Shown here piece by piece: positions 61,128 to 64,000 of a stretch of 64,000 nt of DNA (positions are counted from its first letter, which is position 1; each line of letters begins with the position of its first letter). The notes below the pieces were generated by a model, which was not told the DNA's origin, searched no databases, and saw nothing but the letters and a program-made list of their open reading frames with translations. Source of the stretch: Sediminicola sp047612485 (GTDB taxonomy: Bacteria; Bacteroidota; Bacteroidia; Flavobacteriales; Flavobacteriaceae); contig JBLGAT010000006.1 of NCBI GenBank assembly GCA_047612485.1, forward strand, positions 1-64,000, in the 5' to 3' direction. A program made the translations under genes and the position numbers.

Positions 61128-61678
61128 AATATTTTTTAATCCTTTTAGTATTGGGAATATCCCTGGTATCCTGCCAAGAGGCCGAACCAAGAAGACCTAC
61201 AAAAGTACGGACAGGTAGTTTTTTTAAAGAAACCATAAAACGGAACAAAGAACTTCTTGCCCAAGAAGAAAAACTGATCAAGGCAATCATTGCAAAAGAT
61301 ACGGCACATACCTATCTGAGCAGTTCAAAGGGCTCATGGTATTACTACGATATAAAAAATGATTCGGTATCCTACACGCCAAAACCGGATGATTTAGTGA
61401 TCTTCACCTACAACATGGTCAGTTTTTCCAATGATACCATTTATAAAAGTGAGGAAATGGGAACCATAAAATATAAGGTGGACAAACAAAATCTTTTTCC
61501 AGGTTTAAGAAATAGTATAAAGCTTTTAAGGGAAGGCGAAACAGCAACTTTTTTATTCCCATCATCCCTGGCTTTTGGCTACCATGGAGACAATAAAAAG
61601 ATTGGCACCAATATACCAGTAAAATCAACCATAACCCTTTTAAACATTGATCGACAAAAAGACAGTATCCAAAATTAA
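61124..61678 (+). CDS. gldI: Gliding motility lipoprotein GldI, FKBP-type prolyl isomerase
   Basis: 184 residues. Lipobox ISLVSC near residue 17, then an FKBP domain with GLRNSIKLLREGETATFLFP and SLAFGYHGDNKKIGTNIPV. In gliding Flavobacteria GldI is essential for motility, probably by folding envelope proteins of the type IX system. This supports the presence of T9SS-dependent surface proteins such as the giant SprB-like protein in this window. It is followed after 14 bp by a second prolyl isomerase. Confidence 0.85.
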   Translation: MKYFLILLVLGISLVSCQEAEPRRPTKVRTGSFFKETIKRNKELLAQEEKLIKAIIAKDTAHTYLSSSKGSWYYYDIKNDSVSYTPKPDDLVIFTYNMVSFSNDTIYKSEEMGTIKYKVDKQNLFPGLRNSIKLLREGETATFLFPSSLAFGYHGDNKKIGTNIPVKSTITLLNIDRQKDSIQN

Positions 61679-61692
61679 AATTTATTAAAAAA

Positions 61693-62814
61693 ATGAAAAA
61701 AACATATTTATTATTCATGGCCGCGGCCTTAGCCCTTACTAGTTGCAAATCCAGTAAACACGCCGATTTAGGCGATGGCCTTTTCGCCAACATCCAAACC
61801 AATAAAGGTGACATCATCATTAAATTGGAAAGTGAAAAGACTCCTGTTACCGTTGCAAATTTTATTTCCTTGGCAGAAGGTACCAGTCCATTTGTAAGTG
61901 ATAGCTTAAAAGATAAAAAATATTATGATGGACTTATTTTTCATAGGGTGATGAAGGACTTTATGATTCAAGGAGGTGATCCTACTGGCACAGGAAGGGG
62001 AAATCCTGGATATAAATTCAAGGACGAGTTCAATGACTCCCTTACCCATTCCAAAGCTGGCATCCTTTCTATGGCCAATTCTGGACCAACCACCAATGGA
62101 AGTCAGTTTTTCATCACGCACAAAGAAACACCGTTTCTAGATGGCAGACATACCGTCTTTGGTATGGTTGTAGTAGGCTTGGATGTTGTTGATAGTATTG
62201 CCAATGTAAAAACTTCTATAGAGCCCATGACCAAAGATAGGCCTCTTGAAGATGTCGTCATGAACAAAGTAGAGATCATCCGAAATGGAAAGGAAGCCAA
62301 AAAGTTCGATGCCGTTAAGATCATGACCGATTATTTTGCAGAGGAAGAAGCTAAATTAAAGGCCACGGCAAAGATGAAGGCCGACTTTTCTGCAGAAATT
62401 GAAAAACAAAAAGCAGTAGCCGAAACATTGGCTTCTGGTCTTCAGATTTACAGCATGCAAAAAGGAACGGGAGAATCTCCAAAAATAGGACAACAAGTAA
62501 ACGTCTACTATGCCGGTTATTTGGAATCTGGGGAATTGTTCGACAGTAACGTAGAGGCTGTTGCTGTAAAATATGGCAAATTCGACGAGAGAAGAAAAGC
62601 AGGTGGCGGTTACGAAGCCATCGCTATGGATTATAGCACTGAAGCGCAGTTGATAGCTGGTTTTAGAGAAGGTCTATTGTCTATGAAGGTAGGTGATAAA
62701 GTACGCTTGTTCATCCCTTCGCATTTGGGGTACGGGCCAGCTGGTGCAGGTAATGTAATTCCTCCAAATGCTGATTTAGTATTTGATTTGGAAATCACCG
62801 GAATAACGGAATAA
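61693..62814 (+). CDS. Cyclophilin-FKBP fusion prolyl isomerase lipoprotein
   Basis: 373 residues. Lipobox ALTSC18 leads into a cyclophilin domain (about 30-200: FHRVMKDFMIQGGDPTGTGR, FKDEFNDSLTHSKAG, MANSGPTTNGSQFFITH). A helical linker follows, then an FKBP domain (about 255-373: VNVYYAGYLESGELFDSN, IPSHLGYGPAGAGNVIPPNA). Two unrelated isomerase folds in one exported chain suit envelope folding. Its terminator follows at 62832-62864. Confidence 0.9.
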   Translation: MKKTYLLFMAAALALTSCKSSKHADLGDGLFANIQTNKGDIIIKLESEKTPVTVANFISLAEGTSPFVSDSLKDKKYYDGLIFHRVMKDFMIQGGDPTGTGRGNPGYKFKDEFNDSLTHSKAGILSMANSGPTTNGSQFFITHKETPFLDGRHTVFGMVVVGLDVVDSIANVKTSIEPMTKDRPLEDVVMNKVEIIRNGKEAKKFDAVKIMTDYFAEEEAKLKATAKMKADFSAEIEKQKAVAETLASGLQIYSMQKGTGESPKIGQQVNVYYAGYLESGELFDSNVEAVAVKYGKFDERRKAGGGYEAIAMDYSTEAQLIAGFREGLLSMKVGDKVRLFIPSHLGYGPAGAGNVIPPNADLVFDLEITGITE

Positions 62815-62831
62815 CAATTAACTATAGGTAT

Positions 62832-62864
62832 AAAAAAAAGCTCGCAAATTGCGAGCTTTTTTGT
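62832..62864 (+). terminator. Bidirectional terminator after the isomerase gene
   Basis: GCTCGC/GCGAGC with a short AAATT loop is preceded by eight A and followed by about seven T. It serves the plus-strand isomerase gene and could also serve the convergent CBS gene. Confidence 0.8.
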
Positions 62865-62911
62865 TTTAATGGCATATTCTAAGGAGTTAAATCAATAAGC
62901 TGAACCTTGGC

Positions 62912-63376
62912 TTACCACCAATTTTGTGACTTCAATTCTATGGTAGCCTTAAGAATATCCATTTGAGATATCTGGCCTACCAAGACCCCTTTCTCCACAA
63001 TGGGAAAACGTCGTCTTTTGGCCTGTAAAAATTTATTGGCGGCATCAAATATATCCATATTACCATCTATGGTCTCCACATTGGATATCATATGCTGCCC
63101 AACGGTCCTGGTCTCTCCCGGTATATTGTGATACTTGCTTTCACTGATGTGTTTGATACAATCCCCTTCAGAGATCATTCCGATAAGTTCATAATTGTCA
63201 TTAACGACCGGTCCACCAGATATCCTATACTTTATCAATTGTACAATAACCTCTTCCACAGACTGCTCCGGCTTGAAGGTTATCAGTTTTTTGGTCATAT
63301 AATCACTGACCTTTAACGAGGCATCATCCTTGGATTCCCTCAGTTTCATTGGCCCTTGAAAACTCTTGATTCCCAT
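62912..63376 (-). CDS. CBS-domain pair protein
   Basis: 154 residues with two CBS motifs: VSDYMTKKLITFKPEQSVEE with YELIGMISEGDCIKHI, and the second with MDIFDAANKFLQAKRRRFPI and GVLVGQISQMDILKAT. CBS pairs bind adenine nucleotides and usually regulate something else. No partner domain is fused. It is convergent with the isomerase gene and in line with the dipeptidase gene on the same strand. Confidence 0.9.
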   Translation of the reverse strand: MGIKSFQGPMKLRESKDDASLKVSDYMTKKLITFKPEQSVEEVIVQLIKYRISGGPVVNDNYELIGMISEGDCIKHISESKYHNIPGETRTVGQHMISNVETIDGNMDIFDAANKFLQAKRRRFPIVEKGVLVGQISQMDILKATIELKSQNWW

Positions 63377-63468
63377 AACTAGCTCATTTTAAGACAGTCT
63401 TTAAGTTACTAAAAATAAGCGAGTTATCCAATAAAATTGGGTTGAATTATTGCATCAATAATCAGACC

Positions 63469-64000
63469 TCATTTTTTCGGAATATCTTTCAAGATCTCCA
63501 ATAAAAATTTCCAAAATTTTTGGACCGATGAAATACTCACCCGTTCATCAGGAGAATGGGCACCCTTTATAGTAGGGCCAAAACTGATCATATCCATGTT
63601 CGGGTAATTTTTTCCTAGAATTCCACATTCCAAACCGGCATGGCAGGCAACCACATTGGCACTATCTCCGAAAACGGCTTTATACTTATTTTCCAGTACT
63701 TTTAATATGGCAGAGTCCGGATTGGGATTCCAACCTGGATAGTCCCCATTTAGGGTCACCTCACATCCCGCAAGTTCAAAAGCACATTTCAGGGAATTTG
63801 CCAAATCCAATTTGGCGGAATTTACAGACGACCTCGTTAGGCACATAATTTCCAAAAGACCATTGCTCACAATCACCCTCGCTATGTTATTGGACGATTC
63901 CACCAAGTCATCCATTGCCGCACTCATAGCATATACTCCATTTTTTGCAGCATATATAGCTTTTATCAAACTTAGCTGCGCCTCAGATTCCATCATTTGG
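63469..64000 (-). CDS. Aminoacyl-histidine dipeptidase (PepD-type), C-terminal part
   Basis: Partial: the gene continues beyond the right edge, so the start lies outside. The last ~177 residues hold NVVACHAGLECGILGKNYPN, DMISFGPTIKGAHSPDERVS and VQKFWKFLLEILK, the C-terminal metal-binding part of the M20 dipeptidase PepD. The GAHSPDER His is a metal ligand. It ends about 92 bp before the CBS gene start. PepD cleaves Xaa-His and other dipeptides. Confidence 0.8.
   Translation of the reverse strand, partial: QMMESEAQLSLIKAIYAAKNGVYAMSAAMDDLVESSNNIARVIVSNGLLEIMCLTRSSVNSAKLDLANSLKCAFELAGCEVTLNGDYPGWNPNPDSAILKVLENKYKAVFGDSANVVACHAGLECGILGKNYPNMDMISFGPTIKGAHSPDERVSISSVQKFWKFLLEILKDIPKK

Overview
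The window looks like a chromosomal segment of a marine-type Flavobacteriaceae (Bacteroidota). The evidence is low GC content, TAnnTTTG-type -7 boxes in front of several genes, a giant SprB-repeat protein with a type IX secretion (type B) sorting domain, the gliding-associated lipoprotein GldI, and Bacteroidota families such as DUF5777, DUF5683, DUF6122 and DUF6576. The genus cannot be fixed from sequence alone.

Layout. (1) 1-6.4 kb: tRNA-Pro(GGG), a small redox-envelope cluster (frameshifted YceI, DUF5777 barrel, Rieske lipoprotein), a broken hypothetical gene, a P2-type cation ATPase and an Hsp20. (2) 7.4-20.6 kb: one long minus-strand acyl-CoA catabolic cluster: acyl-CoA synthetase (interrupted by an in-frame TGA), MaoC hydratase, three SDRs, two MDR reductases, an enoyl-CoA isomerase, a DUF1330 protein, an ACAD10/11-type kinase and dehydrogenase pair, a 600-residue acyl-CoA dehydrogenase and a Crp/Fnr regulator. 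The kinase/dehydrogenase pair suggests breakdown of 4-hydroxy acids through a phosphorylated acyl-CoA. (3) 20.6-21.8 kb: a decayed gene fragment, an orphan hairpin and tRNA-Pro(TGG). (4) 21.8-30.3 kb: a single 2835-residue SprB-like surface protein. (5) 30.4-39.8 kb: sugar dehydrogenase plus cytochrome c, then a peptidoglycan-recycling locus (MurQ, DeoR regulator, NagB-PIG-L fusion, AmpG-like permease, NagZ-like GH3, AnmK) with repeated candidate operators in the divergent promoter region. (6) 39.9-64 kb: housekeeping genes: udk, divIC-like, both methylmalonyl-CoA mutase subunits, parAB, dapB, lepB, two rhomboids, mutL, ribH, recF, a DUF721 protein, ndk, a DHH phosphoesterase, gldI, a cyclophilin-FKBP fusion, a CBS protein and the C-terminal end of a pepD-type dipeptidase running off the window.

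How the parts fit together. Propionyl-CoA from odd-chain or 4-hydroxy acid breakdown could enter central metabolism through methylmalonyl-CoA mutase encoded in the same window. The recycling locus covers import of anhydro-muropeptides to fructose-6-phosphate, with the PIG-L domain the likely stand-in for NagA, of which no homologue is seen here. Lesions (three apparent 1-bp frameshifts and one in-frame stop) all fall in the left 21 kb and none was seen in the right 43 kb.
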